DNA from: Paracoccus sp. (in: a-proteobacteria)
GTDB taxonomy: Bacteria; Pseudomonadota; Alphaproteobacteria; Rhodobacterales; Rhodobacteraceae
Length of the DNA stretch: 64,000 bases
Assembly (NCBI RefSeq): GCF_030538655.1
Contig: NZ_JAUNTO010000011.1
Span: 1 to 64,000, forward strand
Direction of reading: 5' to 3'
The first letter of the stretch is position 1. Each line of letters begins with the position of its first letter. Below, piece by piece: positions 19,593 to 29,055 of this stretch. The translations under genes were made by a program, and so were the position numbers. The notes below the pieces were generated by a model that did not search any database, was not told where the DNA came from, and saw nothing but the letters and a program-made list of their open reading frames with translations.

Positions 19593-19620
19593 CGCACAGC
19601 GCAGCTTGACGGCCTGTGCG
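19593..19620. other. Small inverted repeat between gshB and comM
   Basis: CGCACAG (19593-19599) can pair with CTGTGCG (19614-19620), giving a 7-bp stem and 14-base loop just beyond the comM-like gene (minus strand). No T-tract follows, so it is only a possible 3'-end hairpin. Nothing else is seen in 19447-19629. Confidence 0.25.
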
Positions 19621-19629
19621 TCAGACCAC

Positions 19630-21144
19630 CTACCCCCCTGCCACGAAAGGCAGGCGATAGCTGATCGCCTCGGCCAGATGGTTGACACGCACCGCCCCGG
19701 AGCCGTCCAGATCGGCAATCGTGCGCGCTGCCCGTAAAATACGGTGATAGCCGCGCGCTGTCAGCCCCAGCTTTTCCGATGCCTTCACGATCAGATCGCG
19801 CCCCTGCGAATCGGGTTGCGCGATCTCATCCAGAATGGCGCTGCCCGCCTCGGCATTGGTGTGGATGCGCGGATTGTCCGCAAACCGCCGCGCCTGCACC
19901 GCGCGCGCCACCGCCACCCGTTCGGCCACGATGGCCGAAGTCTCTCCCCCGGACGGCAATTCCAGTTCCAGAAAACTGACCGCTGGCACCTCGATACGCA
20001 GATCAAAGCGATCCAGCAGCGGCCCCGAGATACGCCCCAAATAATCGCCGCCACAGACCGGCGCACGATTACAGGCCCGCGCCGCATCGGCCAGATAGCC
20101 GCAGCGGCAAGGGTTGGCTGCCGCCACCAGCAAAAACCGACAAGGATAGCGGATATGCGCATTGGCCCGCGCCACCACCACTTCGCCGGTCTCGATCGGC
20201 TGGCGCAGCGTTTCCAGCACCGGGCGGGCGAATTCGGGAAATTCGTCCAGAAACAGCACCCCGTTATGCGCAAGACTGATCTCACCCGGCCTGGCCCCGC
20301 GCCCGCCGCCAACAATCGCCGCCATCGAGGCCGTGTGATGCGGCTCGCGCAGGGGCGGACGGCGCGAAATCCCGCCCTCTTCCAGCACCCCGGCCAGCGA
20401 ATGAATCATCGAGGTTTCCAGCGCGCCGGCAGGGTCCAACGGCGGCAACAGCCCCGGCAGACAGGCCGCCAGCATGGATTTCCCCGCGCCCGGCGGCCCG
20501 ACCATCAGCAGATGGTGACGGCCAGCGGCGGCGATTTCCAGCGCGCGCTTGGCCCGCTCCTGCCCCTTGACATGCGACAAGCAGGTGCCCGAAGGGCGCT
20601 CCGCGATCATGCCCGGCTGCGCCCGCGCCAAGGGGCTGCGATCGGTCAGATGATCCACCGCCTCGCGCAGCGTCGCAGGGGCCAGAACCGGAACCGACCC
20701 GACCCATGCCGCTTCGGCCCCACAAGGCCGGGGGCAGATCAGCGCCCGGTCATCCTCGGCGGCAGCCATGGCGGCGGGCAAGGCACCGGCCACCGCCACC
20801 AGCCGCCCGTCCAGCGCCAGTTCGCCCAGGCAGACACAGCGCGCCAGTTCGTCGGCCGGAATAACCTCAAGCGCGGCCAGAACCGCCAGCGCAATCGGCA
20901 AATCGAAATGCGATCCTTCCTTGGGCAGATCGGCAGGCGACAGGTTCACCGTCACCCGCTTGTTCGGCAAGGCCACCGACAGCGCGCCAAAGGCGGCGCG
21001 CACCCGCTCGCGCGCTTCGCTGACGGCTTTGTCGGGCAGACCGACAATGGCAAAACCCGGCATCCCCGGCGAAACCGAACACTGAACCTCGACCAGACGC
21101 GCCTCGACCCCTTCGAAGGCGACGGAATAGGCGATGGCAACCAT
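19630..21144 (-). CDS. ComM/YifB-type AAA+ ATPase (Mg-chelatase-like)
   Basis: A 504-residue protein of the YifB/ComM family: an N-terminal Lon-like domain (GMPGFAIVGLPDKAVSEAR; NLSPADLPKEGSHFDLPIA), a Mg-chelatase-type AAA+ core with Walker A GPPGAGKS and Walker B VLFLDEFPEF, and a zinc-like cysteine cluster NPCRCGY. ComM is a branch-migration helicase in natural transformation in Vibrio; here the role is inferred from family only. The ATG at 21144 is preferred over a TTG two codons earlier. Confidence 0.9.
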   Translation of the reverse strand: MVAIAYSVAFEGVEARLVEVQCSVSPGMPGFAIVGLPDKAVSEARERVRAAFGALSVALPNKRVTVNLSPADLPKEGSHFDLPIALAVLAALEVIPADELARCVCLGELALDGRLVAVAGALPAAMAAAEDDRALICPRPCGAEAAWVGSVPVLAPATLREAVDHLTDRSPLARAQPGMIAERPSGTCLSHVKGQERAKRALEIAAAGRHHLLMVGPPGAGKSMLAACLPGLLPPLDPAGALETSMIHSLAGVLEEGGISRRPPLREPHHTASMAAIVGGGRGARPGEISLAHNGVLFLDEFPEFARPVLETLRQPIETGEVVVARANAHIRYPCRFLLVAAANPCRCGYLADAARACNRAPVCGGDYLGRISGPLLDRFDLRIEVPAVSFLELELPSGGETSAIVAERVAVARAVQARRFADNPRIHTNAEAGSAILDEIAQPDSQGRDLIVKASEKLGLTARGYHRILRAARTIADLDGSGAVRVNHLAEAISYRLPFVAGG

Positions 21145-21247
21145 CCGCAAATCCTTTTTACGGTAATGGTTAACGCAACCCGGCTTAAAGAAAGGTTAAC
21201 AACCCCGGCCCAAACCCGTCTTTCGTTGATAAATATCCCGCGGGGGT

Positions 21248-21268
21248 GCGGGGGCGCGAAGCCCCCGC
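21248..21268 (-). terminator. Hairpin downstream of cmk
   Basis: An 8-bp stem GCGGGGGC/GCCCCCGC closes a 5-base loop ten bases after the cmk stop. A T-tract is lacking, so termination would be factor-assisted or weak. Strong G+C stem-loops of this kind are common at 3' ends in Rhodobacterales. Confidence 0.5.
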
Positions 21269-21277
21269 TGCGACGCT

Positions 21278-21862
21278 TCAACCCAAAACAGCTCTGACGA
21301 TGCGCACCGCCTGAGCCACAGCAGCCTCAATATCCATTGCGGTGGTATCCAGCACCACCGCATCAGCCGCCGGTTTCAGCGGCGCGGTGGCACGGCTGGC
21401 ATCACGGGCATCGCGTTCGCGCAATTCCACCAGCATACGATCCACATCCACACCCAGTTCCACCGCCCGGCGTTCAGCGCGCACATGGTCATCGGCAACC
21501 ACATACAACTTGACCGCCGCATCGGGGCAAATCACCGTGCCGATGTCGCGCCCGTCCAGCACCGCCCCCGGTTCCCGCAGGGCAAAGCGGCGCTGAAAAT
21601 CAGTCAGTGCGGCGCGCACCTCGGGGATGGCAGCCACACGGCTGGCAGCCTGACCGGCGGTCGCTGAGCGCAGATCGCCGCGCGCCAGATCATCCGCGCC
21701 CAACCCCTGCGCAGCCGCAACCGGGTTACCGCCTTTGGCCCCGACCGCACGATACAGCAGCCCGGTGTCCAGATGATGAAACCCGAAATGCGCCGCAAGC
21801 GCGCGGGCGATGGTGCCCTTGCCCGATGCGGCAGGCCCGTCGATGGCGATGGTGAACGGCAT
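21278..21862 (-). CDS. cmk: Cytidylate kinase
   Basis: Phosphorylates CMP and dCMP. The 194-residue P-loop kinase has [19 protein letters not shown] (P-loop at about residues 8-15), LDTGLLYRA, and [12 protein letters not shown]. It is shorter than the usual 215-230 residues, mainly in the region after the P-loop. The ATG at 21862 follows the oxidoreductase stop by one base, so the two are coupled. Confidence 0.94.
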   Translation of the reverse strand: MPFTIAIDGPAASGKGTIARALAAHFGFHHLDTGLLYRAVGAKGGNPVAAAQGLGADDLARGDLRSATAGQAASRVAAIPEVRAALTDFQRRFALREPGAVLDGRDIGTVICPDAAVKLYVVADDHVRAERRAVELGVDVDRMLVELRERDARDASRATAPLKPAADAVVLDTTAMDIEAAVAQAVRIVRAVLG

Positions 21863-21863
21863 G

Positions 21864-23036
21864 TCAGACGATATGAGCTTCAGCGAATGGTTGGCGATCC
21901 ACAACCCTTTGCACACCCAGCGGCGAAAGGTCCAGCGTCTGCCAGTCGCCATGCAGAATCTGTTCGGCAATCCCGCGCCCCACCGCCGGGGCCTGTTGCA
22001 GCCCGTGCCCGGAAAAGCCGTTGGCGTGATACAGGTTCGGCACCAGCGGATTCCGCCCCAGAATCGCATTCTGATCCAGCGTATTAAAGGCATAATGCCC
22101 CACCCACCAACGCACCACCTTGGCCGCGGCAAAGCCCTCGGCACGATGATACAGCGCGGGCCAGACCTGATCTTCGAACAGATCGTGACGCGGCTCGAAA
22201 TCATCGGCGGCGCAGGGGCCATCATCGGCGGGAACGGTCGCTGCGATCCAGCAGTCGTGTTCAGGCCGGGCATAGATGCCGGAATGGTCGATGAACAGCG
22301 GCGCATCAGGGTGCCGCGCGGCGGGCGCATCGACGACAAAAACCGTGCGCTTGCGCGGCTCGACCGGCAGGCGCAGCGGCAGCCCTTGCATCAGCGCGTC
22401 ACAGCGGGTGCCAGCGGCGTTGACGAAATGGCTGGCCTCCAGCCGCTGGCCATCCTCCAGATGCGCCGCGGTGATCCGGTCGCCCTCGGTTTCAAACCGC
22501 ACCACGCGCCCGGTGACAAAGCGCGCGCCCGCCGCCCGCGCTGCATTCCGCAACCCCGACAGCAGGCCCATATTGTCAAACCAGCCTTCATCACGAGGAC
22601 CAAAGCTGGCCGCGACCACATCATCGGTGTTCATCCAGGGAAATCGCCGGGCCAGCATGGCGGCATCCCAGACCTCGGTCCCCGCCCCAAGGCTGCGCTG
22701 CATGTCGGCCAATGCAGTCAGTTGCGCCGCCCCGGTCTCGGTTCCGGTCAGAAACAGATAGCCGTTTTCACGCAACCCCAGATCGGGCACCCCGCCCTCA
22801 GGTCCGGTGCGCCCGACGAAATCGCGGATGAAATCAATGCCAAAACGGCTGATCTGCACATTCACCGGATTGGTGAACTGCGACCGGATCGAAGCGACCG
22901 ACAGCGCCGTTGAGCTGAACTGATAGCTCGGGTCAGGTTCCACCACCACCACCCGCAGACCGGGCGACATCCGCGTCAGCCAAAACGCACAAGAGGCGCC
23001 CATCACCGCCCCGCCCGCAATCAGAACATCACTCAT
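21864..23036 (-). CDS. FAD-dependent amine/amino-acid oxidoreductase (DAO family)
   Basis: A 390-residue flavoprotein of the D-amino-acid oxidase fold. The N-terminal dinucleotide motif is degenerate ([14 protein letters not shown]) and is followed by [19 protein letters not shown]; the C-terminal FAD-contact stretch is [22 protein letters not shown]. The pattern resembles sarcosine-oxidase beta or FOXRED1-like proteins, but the substrate cannot be assigned. The ATG at 23036 gives MSDVLIAGG; upstream frame is non-coding. It precedes cmk with a one-base gap, which need not imply a linked function. Confidence 0.8.
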   Translation of the reverse strand: MSDVLIAGGAVMGASCAFWLTRMSPGLRVVVVEPDPSYQFSSTALSVASIRSQFTNPVNVQISRFGIDFIRDFVGRTGPEGGVPDLGLRENGYLFLTGTETGAAQLTALADMQRSLGAGTEVWDAAMLARRFPWMNTDDVVAASFGPRDEGWFDNMGLLSGLRNAARAAGARFVTGRVVRFETEGDRITAAHLEDGQRLEASHFVNAAGTRCDALMQGLPLRLPVEPRKRTVFVVDAPAARHPDAPLFIDHSGIYARPEHDCWIAATVPADDGPCAADDFEPRHDLFEDQVWPALYHRAEGFAAAKVVRWWVGHYAFNTLDQNAILGRNPLVPNLYHANGFSGHGLQQAPAVGRGIAEQILHGDWQTLDLSPLGVQRVVDRQPFAEAHIV

Positions 23037-23102
23037 GCCATGCCTCCTTGACCGGCCATAGCAAGCCGATTCCGTCGCAGCACGCAAGCGTCCCCGACAA
23101 AT

Positions 23103-23132
23103 AAAAAACGCCGGCCCCCAAGGGACCGGCGT
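23103..23132 (-). terminator. Rho-independent terminator of tsf
   Basis: On the minus strand a G+C-rich stem (ACGCCGGTCCC pairing with GGGCCGGCGT) with a short TTGG loop is followed by a run of six T. It lies 26 bases after the tsf stop. This is the clearest intrinsic terminator in the window. Confidence 0.85.
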
Positions 23133-23157
23133 CTGCATGTCAGACAGGCAAAAAGGA

Positions 23158-24036
23158 TCAGTTGCCGCTCAGGGTCTTGGCGACCTCGGCTGCAAAATCT
23201 TCCTCTTTCTTTTCGATACCTTCGCCAACGGCCACGCGGGCAAAACCGGTGATGGTCGCGCCCGCATCCTTGGCGGCCTGTTCGACCGTCACATCGGGGT
23301 TGATGACGAATTTCTGGCCCAGCAGGGTCACTTCTTCAAAGAACTTCGCCATCCGGCCGACGATCATCTTTTCGATCACGGCATCGGGCTTGCCCGATTC
23401 GCGGGCCTGTTCGGTCAGAACCTGCTTTTCACGCTCGACCAGCGCCGGGTCCAGATCGGCCTCACCCAGCGAGGCGGGCGAGGTGGCGGCAACGTGCATG
23501 GCGATCTGCTTGCCAATGGCTTCGTCGCCACCGTCCAGGCCAACCAGCACGCCGATCTTGCCCATACCTTCGGCAGCCGCGTTGTGGACATAAGCCACAA
23601 CCAGCGGCGCCTCGACCTTGGTCATGCGGCGCAGGGTCATGTTTTCGCCGATTTTGGCAATGGCGTCGGTCAGCACTTCGCTGACAGGCTTGCCGTCAAC
23701 CGGCGCATTGGCCAGTTCCTCGACCGTATCCACCGACAGGGCAGCCTGCGCGATGGCACGAACCATGTTTTGGAATTCTTCGTTCTTGGCCACGAAGTCG
23801 GTTTCCGAGTTCACCTCGACCGCGACACCCTTGCCATTGGCAACGGCGACAGCCACCAGACCTTCGGCGGCGATGCGGCCCGATTTCTTGGCGGCCTTGG
23901 CCAGACCCTTGGTGCGCAGCCAGTCAACAGCGGCTTCCATGTCGCCATCGGTTTCGGTCAGCGCCTTTTTGGCGTCCATCATCCCTGCGCCGGTCGTTTC
24001 GCGCAGTTCCTTCACCATCGCAGCGGTGATAGCCAT
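23158..24036 (-). CDS. tsf: Translation elongation factor Ts
   Basis: Nucleotide-exchange factor for EF-Tu. The 292-residue protein has the N-terminal UBA-like helix pair ([19 protein letters not shown]) and the [10 protein letters not shown] motif that contacts EF-Tu. The ATG at 24036 follows GAAGGAGA. It lies downstream of rpsB in the usual rpsB-tsf operon, with a hairpin between them. Confidence 0.97.
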   Translation of the reverse strand: MAITAAMVKELRETTGAGMMDAKKALTETDGDMEAAVDWLRTKGLAKAAKKSGRIAAEGLVAVAVANGKGVAVEVNSETDFVAKNEEFQNMVRAIAQAALSVDTVEELANAPVDGKPVSEVLTDAIAKIGENMTLRRMTKVEAPLVVAYVHNAAAEGMGKIGVLVGLDGGDEAIGKQIAMHVAATSPASLGEADLDPALVEREKQVLTEQARESGKPDAVIEKMIVGRMAKFFEEVTLLGQKFVINPDVTVEQAAKDAGATITGFARVAVGEGIEKKEEDFAAEVAKTLSGN

Positions 24037-24062
24037 CGGTTTTCTCCTTCGGATCAAAGCGT

Positions 24063-24085
24063 CAGGCGGGGCTTATCCCCGCCTG
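24063..24085 (-). promoter_or_regulatory. Hairpin between rpsB and tsf
   Basis: CAGGCGGGG (24063-24071) pairs perfectly with CCCCGCCTG (24077-24085) across a 5-base loop, in the 85-base gap between the genes. There is no T-tract. It may tune the S2:EF-Ts ratio as a processing site or partial terminator. Confidence 0.5.
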
Positions 24086-24121
24086 ATGACAATTCGGTAA
24101 CGATGCGGGCGCCGGGCCGGA

Positions 24122-24901
24122 TCAGGCTTCGGCGGTCTCGGCTTCGGCAGCGTCGTCCAGTTCCTCGACCGGGGCTTCGGCCAGCGCCCCCAGATCGACA
24201 CCGGCGGCACCCATCTGCGCCGACATGCCGTCCAGCGCGGCGCGGGCGGCCAGATCGCAATATAGCGCGATGGCACGGGCGGCGTCATCGTTGCCAGGAA
24301 TGATGTAATCCACACCATCGGGCGAGCAGTTGGTATCAACCACGGCCACAACCGGAATGCCCAGCTTTTTGGCTTCCAGAATGGCGAGATCTTCCTTGTT
24401 CACGTCGATGACGAACAGCAGATCCGGCAGGCCGCCCATATCGCGGATCCCGCCCAGCGAGGCTTGCAGCTTGGCCTGCTCGCGCTCAAGGCCCAGACGC
24501 TCTTTCTTGGTCAGACCCTCGGCGCCCTGCTCCATCGTTTCGTCGATGGCTTTCAGGCGGTTGATCGACTGCGACACGGTTTTCCAGTTGGTCAGCGTGC
24601 CGCCAAGCCAGCGGTGGTTCATATAGAACTGCGCCGATTTTTCGGCGGCATCAGCCACGGCTTTGGACGCCTGACGCTTGGTGCCGACGAACAGCACGCG
24701 GCCACCCTTGGCCACGGTGTCGCGGATGACCTTCAGCGCCTGATCCAGCATCGGAACGGTCTGCGTCAGGTCAAGAATGTGAATGCCGTTGCGGTCGCCA
24801 TAGATATACTGACCCATGCGGGGGTTCCACCGCTGGGTCTGGTGACCGTAGTGAACGCCAGCTTCCAAAAGCTGACGCATGGAGAAATCAGGAAGCGCCA
24901 T
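24122..24901 (-). CDS. rpsB: Small ribosomal subunit protein uS2
   Basis: The 259-residue S2 protein starts [19 protein letters not shown] and carries [22 protein letters not shown] and [19 protein letters not shown]. The C-terminus is an acidic alanine/glutamate tail ([14 protein letters not shown]), as in other alphaproteobacteria. The ATG at 24901 is preferred to one two codons upstream because AAAGGAC lies at the right distance. The leader (24902-25056) holds no visible gene. Confidence 0.97.
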   Translation of the reverse strand: MALPDFSMRQLLEAGVHYGHQTQRWNPRMGQYIYGDRNGIHILDLTQTVPMLDQALKVIRDTVAKGGRVLFVGTKRQASKAVADAAEKSAQFYMNHRWLGGTLTNWKTVSQSINRLKAIDETMEQGAEGLTKKERLGLEREQAKLQASLGGIRDMGGLPDLLFVIDVNKEDLAILEAKKLGIPVVAVVDTNCSPDGVDYIIPGNDDAARAIALYCDLAARAALDGMSAQMGAAGVDLGALAEAPVEELDDAAEAETAEA

Positions 24902-25056
24902 ATCCATGTCCTTTCCGGTTTGCGCCTTGGCAGGGGATTCAGAGCAAACGCCCCAACCGGTGGACCATAACGGGATGTCTCCCCGTCAAGCCCGCCCCTG
25001 CCTGTGAAGTGACCGCGCCTTACACCGCCCTCGCCGCCGTGGCAAGCGAAAAACCA

Positions 25057-25716
25057 CTAGCGCCGTCGGGCCAGAATAAAGGGGCGTATGTCACGCCCGC
25101 GAGTGCCATGCCGGGCCATCTCGATCACGTCGAATCCGGCGGCGGTGATGTCGGATCGCAAGGTATCGGCCGAAAAGAAGGTCACATGCGGCGCCTTGCC
25201 GATAGCCCGCATCAGCGGCACAGCCAGCCGGATCAGCGGGGTCATCTCGGTCAGGCACGGGGTCTTGGACATGAACAGCCCGCCCGGACGCAGCGCCCGG
25301 CGCACCGCCGCCAGAACCGCCCCCCTGTCCCGGACCAGATGCAGCACATTCATGCCATAGGCGACGTCGAACGCGCCCTCGGGCCAGCCTGCCGTCTCGG
25401 GGGCGGCCACCGCAAAAGAGACATTGCGGCAGCCTTGCATCGCGGCCTTTTCAACCGCGATGGCGATCATCTCGGCCGAGATGTCGCTGGCCTCGATCCG
25501 CCTGGCCGCATCCGCCAGCGCCAGCGCGGTGCTGCCGGTGCCACAGCCGAATTCCAGCACCCGGCCTGCGCCTGCGCCCTGCACCAGCAATTCCCGCATC
25601 CGGTCCAGCGTGCGTTCATAGCCAGCCAGATCGGCAATCGGATCGGTGGCATATTTCCGTGCCGTGCGGTCCCAAAAGCGGGTGTCGGCGCTCGTCGGGG
25701 CAAGGGAATGGGTCAT
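25057..25716 (-). CDS. Class I SAM-dependent methyltransferase
   Basis: A 219-residue Rossmann-type methyltransferase with motif I VLEFGCGTGSTAL (53-65), an acidic motif II EASDIS, and GMNVLHLVRD. The substrate is unknown; small-molecule methylation is most likely from the UbiE-like layout. The ATG at 25716 follows GACAGGAGA. It diverges from a LysR-type gene with an 83-base gap, so that regulator probably controls it. Confidence 0.82.
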   Translation of the reverse strand: MTHSLAPTSADTRFWDRTARKYATDPIADLAGYERTLDRMRELLVQGAGAGRVLEFGCGTGSTALALADAARRIEASDISAEMIAIAVEKAAMQGCRNVSFAVAAPETAGWPEGAFDVAYGMNVLHLVRDRGAVLAAVRRALRPGGLFMSKTPCLTEMTPLIRLAVPLMRAIGKAPHVTFFSADTLRSDITAAGFDVIEMARHGTRGRDIRPFILARRR

Positions 25717-25762
25717 CGCGGTCTCCTGTCCCGCCACAGCTAGCATATGCTGAAGAACGAGG

Positions 25763-25778
25763 AATTGCCGCAAATTGC
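25763..25778. promoter_or_regulatory. Overlapping dyads, possible LysR operator
   Basis: The methyltransferase-lysR gap contains ATTGCCGCAAATTGC (about 25764-25778), in which TTGC/GCAA half-sites form two overlapping dyads (TTGC-CG? and GCAAATTGC). A GCATATGC palindrome lies at 25743-25750. Both are 20-60 bases from the divergent starts, where LysR-type regulators usually bind. Confidence 0.4.
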
Positions 25779-25799
25779 AGATTTGATATTCATATACGC

Positions 25800-26690
25800 A
25801 TGAAGAACCTGGACTGGAATCATGCCCGCGCCCTGCTGGCCACGACCGAGACCGGCTCGCTGTCAGCGGCGGCGCGAAAATTGGGGCTAAGCCAGCCCAC
25901 GCTGTCGCGCCAGATCGCGGCGCTTGAGACCGATCTTGACACAACGCTTTTTGAACGGCTGGGCAAGCGGCTGGTGCTGACCGACGCCGGGACCAGCCTG
26001 TTGCCGCATCTGCATGCCATGGGCGCGGCGGCCGAGACGCTGGCGCTGGCGGCCTCCGGCCGGTCCGAGGATGTGGCGGGCCGCGTCACCATCTCGGCAT
26101 CCGATGGCTATGCCGCCCATGTCCTGCCCGGCATTCTCGCCCGCATCCGGGCCGAGGCCCCGCAGATCACCATCAGCATCATTTCCAGCGACGGTCTTAG
26201 CGATCTGCGTCGGCGCGAGGCCGACATCGCCATCCGCCACCTGCGGCCACAGGGCGACGGGCTGATCGCGCGCCTGGTGCGCGACAGCACGGCGCGCTTT
26301 TATGCAGCGTCGGACTGGCTGGCGCGGCATCCGTATGTCCGCAGCCTGTCAGATCTGCGCCCCGATCATCTGGTCGGCTTCGAGGATGTCGCCGAATTCA
26401 CCACCTATCTGCGCGATCTTGGCGTGGTGGCCGATGCCGCCGATCTGCGGCTGGTCTCGAAAAGCTCGGTCGTGGTCTGGGAAATGGTGCGGCGCGGGCT
26501 GGGCGTGTCGCTGATGATGGACGAAATCGCCCGCACCAGCCCCGGCATGGTGGCGATCTTTCCCGATTTCGCGCCGATCCCGGTCCCGGTCTGGCTGGTG
26601 ACGCATCGCGAATTGCGCACCAGCCGCCGGATCCGTCTGGTCTTTGACATTCTGGCCGAGGAACTGCCACGCGCCGGACGCGGGACTTGA
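25800..26690 (+). CDS. LysR-type transcriptional regulator
   Basis: A 296-residue regulator with an N-terminal winged helix (residues 1-60: ATTETGSLSAAARKLGLSQ, then PTLSRQIAALE) and a periplasmic-binding-like effector domain. The ATG at 25800 opens directly into MKNLDWNHARAL, the normal LysR N-terminus. It diverges from a methyltransferase gene. The effector cannot be predicted. Confidence 0.93.
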   Translation: MKNLDWNHARALLATTETGSLSAAARKLGLSQPTLSRQIAALETDLDTTLFERLGKRLVLTDAGTSLLPHLHAMGAAAETLALAASGRSEDVAGRVTISASDGYAAHVLPGILARIRAEAPQITISIISSDGLSDLRRREADIAIRHLRPQGDGLIARLVRDSTARFYAASDWLARHPYVRSLSDLRPDHLVGFEDVAEFTTYLRDLGVVADAADLRLVSKSSVVVWEMVRRGLGVSLMMDEIARTSPGMVAIFPDFAPIPVPVWLVTHRELRTSRRIRLVFDILAEELPRAGRGT

Positions 26691-26711
26691 CCCGACCGGA
26701 TCGCCGCAACC

Positions 26712-28256
26712 TCACATGAACGCGTCCGGCTCTGCCGCCTTCTTGCGCGCCACGTAATCCGCCAGCGATTCCGCGACAGCCGCATCCAGATCGGGGGCCT
26801 GATATTCGCCCAGCATCCGCTGCACCTTGGTGGCGGCCAGCGTTGCGGTGTCGCGCGCGCCCTCTTCCTCCCAGGTCTCGAACGGCTTGTAATCCAGAAC
26901 CCCGGTGCGCCAGAAGGCATCCTTGTAATTGGCCTGCGTATGGGCGCAGCCAAGATAATGCCCGCCCGGCCCAACCTCGCGGATGGCGTCCATTGCCAGA
27001 CCGTTCTCTGATATGTCCACACCCAAAGCCAGTTTGTGCAGCGCGCCAAGCTGGTCGGCGTCCATGACATATTTCTCATAAGACGAAACCAACCCGCCCT
27101 CCAGCCAGCCGCAGGCGTGCAGCATAAAGTTCACCCCCGCCAGCAGACCGATGTTCAGCGTATTCGCCGTCTCATAGGCGGCCTGCGCATCCGGCAGCTT
27201 GGACCCGCAGAACGAGCCTGCCGACCGATACGGCAGCCCCAGCCGCCGCGCCAATTGCCCCGCGCCAAGGGTGATCTGCGCCGCTTCGGGCGTGCCAAAG
27301 GTCGGCGCGCCAGAGTTCATGTCGATGCTGGTCACAAACGCGCCAAAGATCACCGGCGCGCCGGGGCGGATCAGCTGGCTATAGGCGACGCCTGCCAGAA
27401 CCTCGGCCAGAACTTGCGTCAGCGTGCCGGCCACCGTAACCGGGGCCATCGCGCCGCCGACGATAAACGGGCTGATGATCGCCGCCTGATTGGCCTTGGC
27501 ATAAACCTCCAGCGCGCCCATCATCACCGCGTCAAAGGTCAACGGGCTGTTGATGTTGATCAGGCTGGTCATCACTGTGTTCTGATCGACGAAATCTGCC
27601 CCGAACAGCAGCTTGGACATCTCGACCGAATCCGCCGCCCGTTCCGGCAGCGTGACCGACCCCATATAGGGCTTGTCCGAAAGGGTCATATGAGCGTGCA
27701 GCATATCCAGATGCCGCTTGTTCACGGCCACATCGGTCGGCTCGCACACCGTGCCGCCGGAATGGTGAACCCATTTCGACATCTGCCCCAGCTTCACGAA
27801 ATTGCGGAAATCGGCGATGGTGGCGTAACGCCGCCCGCCCGCCTGATCGCGCACGAAGGGCGGGCCATAGACCGGGGCCAGCACCAGATTGCGGCCGCCG
27901 ATCTCGACATTCCGTTCGGGGTTGCGGGCGTGCTGGGTAAAGCTGCGCGGCGCGGTGCCGCACAGCTGACGCGCCAGCCCGCGCGGAATACGAACACGGT
28001 CGCCCTGCACATCGGCCCCAGCCTCGCGCCAGCGTTCCAGCGCCTCGGGCTGTTCGGGGAAATTCACGCCGATTTCCTGCAAGACGGTATCGGCATTCGC
28101 CTCGATAATCTCGATCGCCTCGGCGTTCAGGATGTCAAGGTTGGGGATATTGCGGCTGATAAAGCGCGCGAATTCCTGCCGCGTCGCGGTGCGTTCTGCC
28201 CGCCGTGCCGCGCCGCCGCCACCGCGCCGTGACCGGCGTTCACCCTCATCGCTCAT
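26712..28256 (-). CDS. MttB-family methyltransferase without pyrrolysine
   Basis: A 514-residue member of the trimethylamine methyltransferase (MttB) superfamily, a TIM-barrel that hands methyl groups to a corrinoid protein. True MttB carries pyrrolysine at an in-frame amber codon; here the frame is uninterrupted and ends in TGA, so this is a non-Pyl member. Such proteins act on quaternary amines such as glycine betaine or proline betaine in the characterised cases. The N-terminus is unusually Arg/Gly-rich (RRSRRGGGGAARRAER). No corrinoid protein or MtgA-like partner is in the window. The 21-base gap to the LysR stop means the two genes converge. Confidence 0.82.
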   Translation of the reverse strand: MSDEGERRSRRGGGGAARRAERTATRQEFARFISRNIPNLDILNAEAIEIIEANADTVLQEIGVNFPEQPEALERWREAGADVQGDRVRIPRGLARQLCGTAPRSFTQHARNPERNVEIGGRNLVLAPVYGPPFVRDQAGGRRYATIADFRNFVKLGQMSKWVHHSGGTVCEPTDVAVNKRHLDMLHAHMTLSDKPYMGSVTLPERAADSVEMSKLLFGADFVDQNTVMTSLININSPLTFDAVMMGALEVYAKANQAAIISPFIVGGAMAPVTVAGTLTQVLAEVLAGVAYSQLIRPGAPVIFGAFVTSIDMNSGAPTFGTPEAAQITLGAGQLARRLGLPYRSAGSFCGSKLPDAQAAYETANTLNIGLLAGVNFMLHACGWLEGGLVSSYEKYVMDADQLGALHKLALGVDISENGLAMDAIREVGPGGHYLGCAHTQANYKDAFWRTGVLDYKPFETWEEEGARDTATLAATKVQRMLGEYQAPDLDAAVAESLADYVARKKAAEPDAFM

Positions 28257-28412
28257 CTGCGGTCTCCCTGTCTGCTGCCTGATCCATAGGCCGCGCGCCC
28301 TGCCCCAACCCGCGCGTTTGCGTCAAAACACCGCCACAAAACGACATCGCGCACCCTTGCACCTTTCGCCGCCTGCGTTACCCTGCCCGCGACGCAAGGA
28401 AAAGGTGGCATC

Positions 28413-29054
28413 ATGACCCCACAAGAACAGTCGCGGAAATCCCGCGCCCTGTGCCAGATCGCGCCGGTGATCCCGGTGATCGTCATCCGCGACGCCGCCC
28501 GCGCCGAAGGTCTGGCCCGTGCGCTGGTCGCAGGCGGCACCCCCGTGCTCGAAGTGACGCTGAGATCTGATGCCGCGCTGGATGCGATCCGCGCCATGGC
28601 GGCGGTTCAGGGCGGCTATGTCGGCGCGGGCACCGTGCTGACGCCCGATGATGCAAAACGGGCGAAAGACGCAGGGGCCAGCTTTGCCGTATCGCCCGGC
28701 CTGACCGACCGGCTGATCGACGCCTGCACCGACATCGGCCTGCCGCTGCTGCCCGGCACCGCCACCGCGTCCGAGGTGATGCGCGCGATGGAGGCCGGTT
28801 ACGACATGCTGAAATTCTTTCCCGCCGAAGCCATCGGCGGCGCGCCGGCGCTGAAATCCCTGGGCGGGCCGCTGCCACAGGTCAGCTTTTGCCCGACGGG
28901 CGGTATCTCGCCCAAAAATGCGGGCGATTATCTGGCGCTGCCCAATGTCATCTGCTGCGGCGGAAGCTGGCTGGCAAGCGATGCCGACATCGGCGCCGGG
29001 AACTGGGACCAGATCGAACAACGCGCCCGCGACGCCGCCGCGCTGAGAGGCTAA
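28413..29054 (+). CDS. eda: KDPG/KHG-type 2-keto-3-deoxy aldolase
   Basis: Cleaves 2-keto-3-deoxy-6-phosphogluconate (or 4-hydroxy-2-oxoglutarate) to pyruvate and an aldehyde. The 213-residue class I aldolase has the glutamate motif VLEVTLRS, GAGTVLTPDDA, and the Schiff-base lysine in MLKFFPAE. Length is normal. The start follows AAGGAAAAGG. An MFS gene begins one base after its stop, so they form an operon. No edd partner is seen. Confidence 0.9.
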   Translation: MTPQEQSRKSRALCQIAPVIPVIVIRDAARAEGLARALVAGGTPVLEVTLRSDAALDAIRAMAAVQGGYVGAGTVLTPDDAKRAKDAGASFAVSPGLTDRLIDACTDIGLPLLPGTATASEVMRAMEAGYDMLKFFPAEAIGGAPALKSLGGPLPQVSFCPTGGISPKNAGDYLALPNVICCGGSWLASDADIGAGNWDQIEQRARDAAALRG

Positions 29055-29055
29055 G

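Noticed and set aside
24964..24989. Promoter for rpsB (TTGACG with TATGGT)
   Set aside because: The spacer is only 14 bases, too short for a confident promoter.
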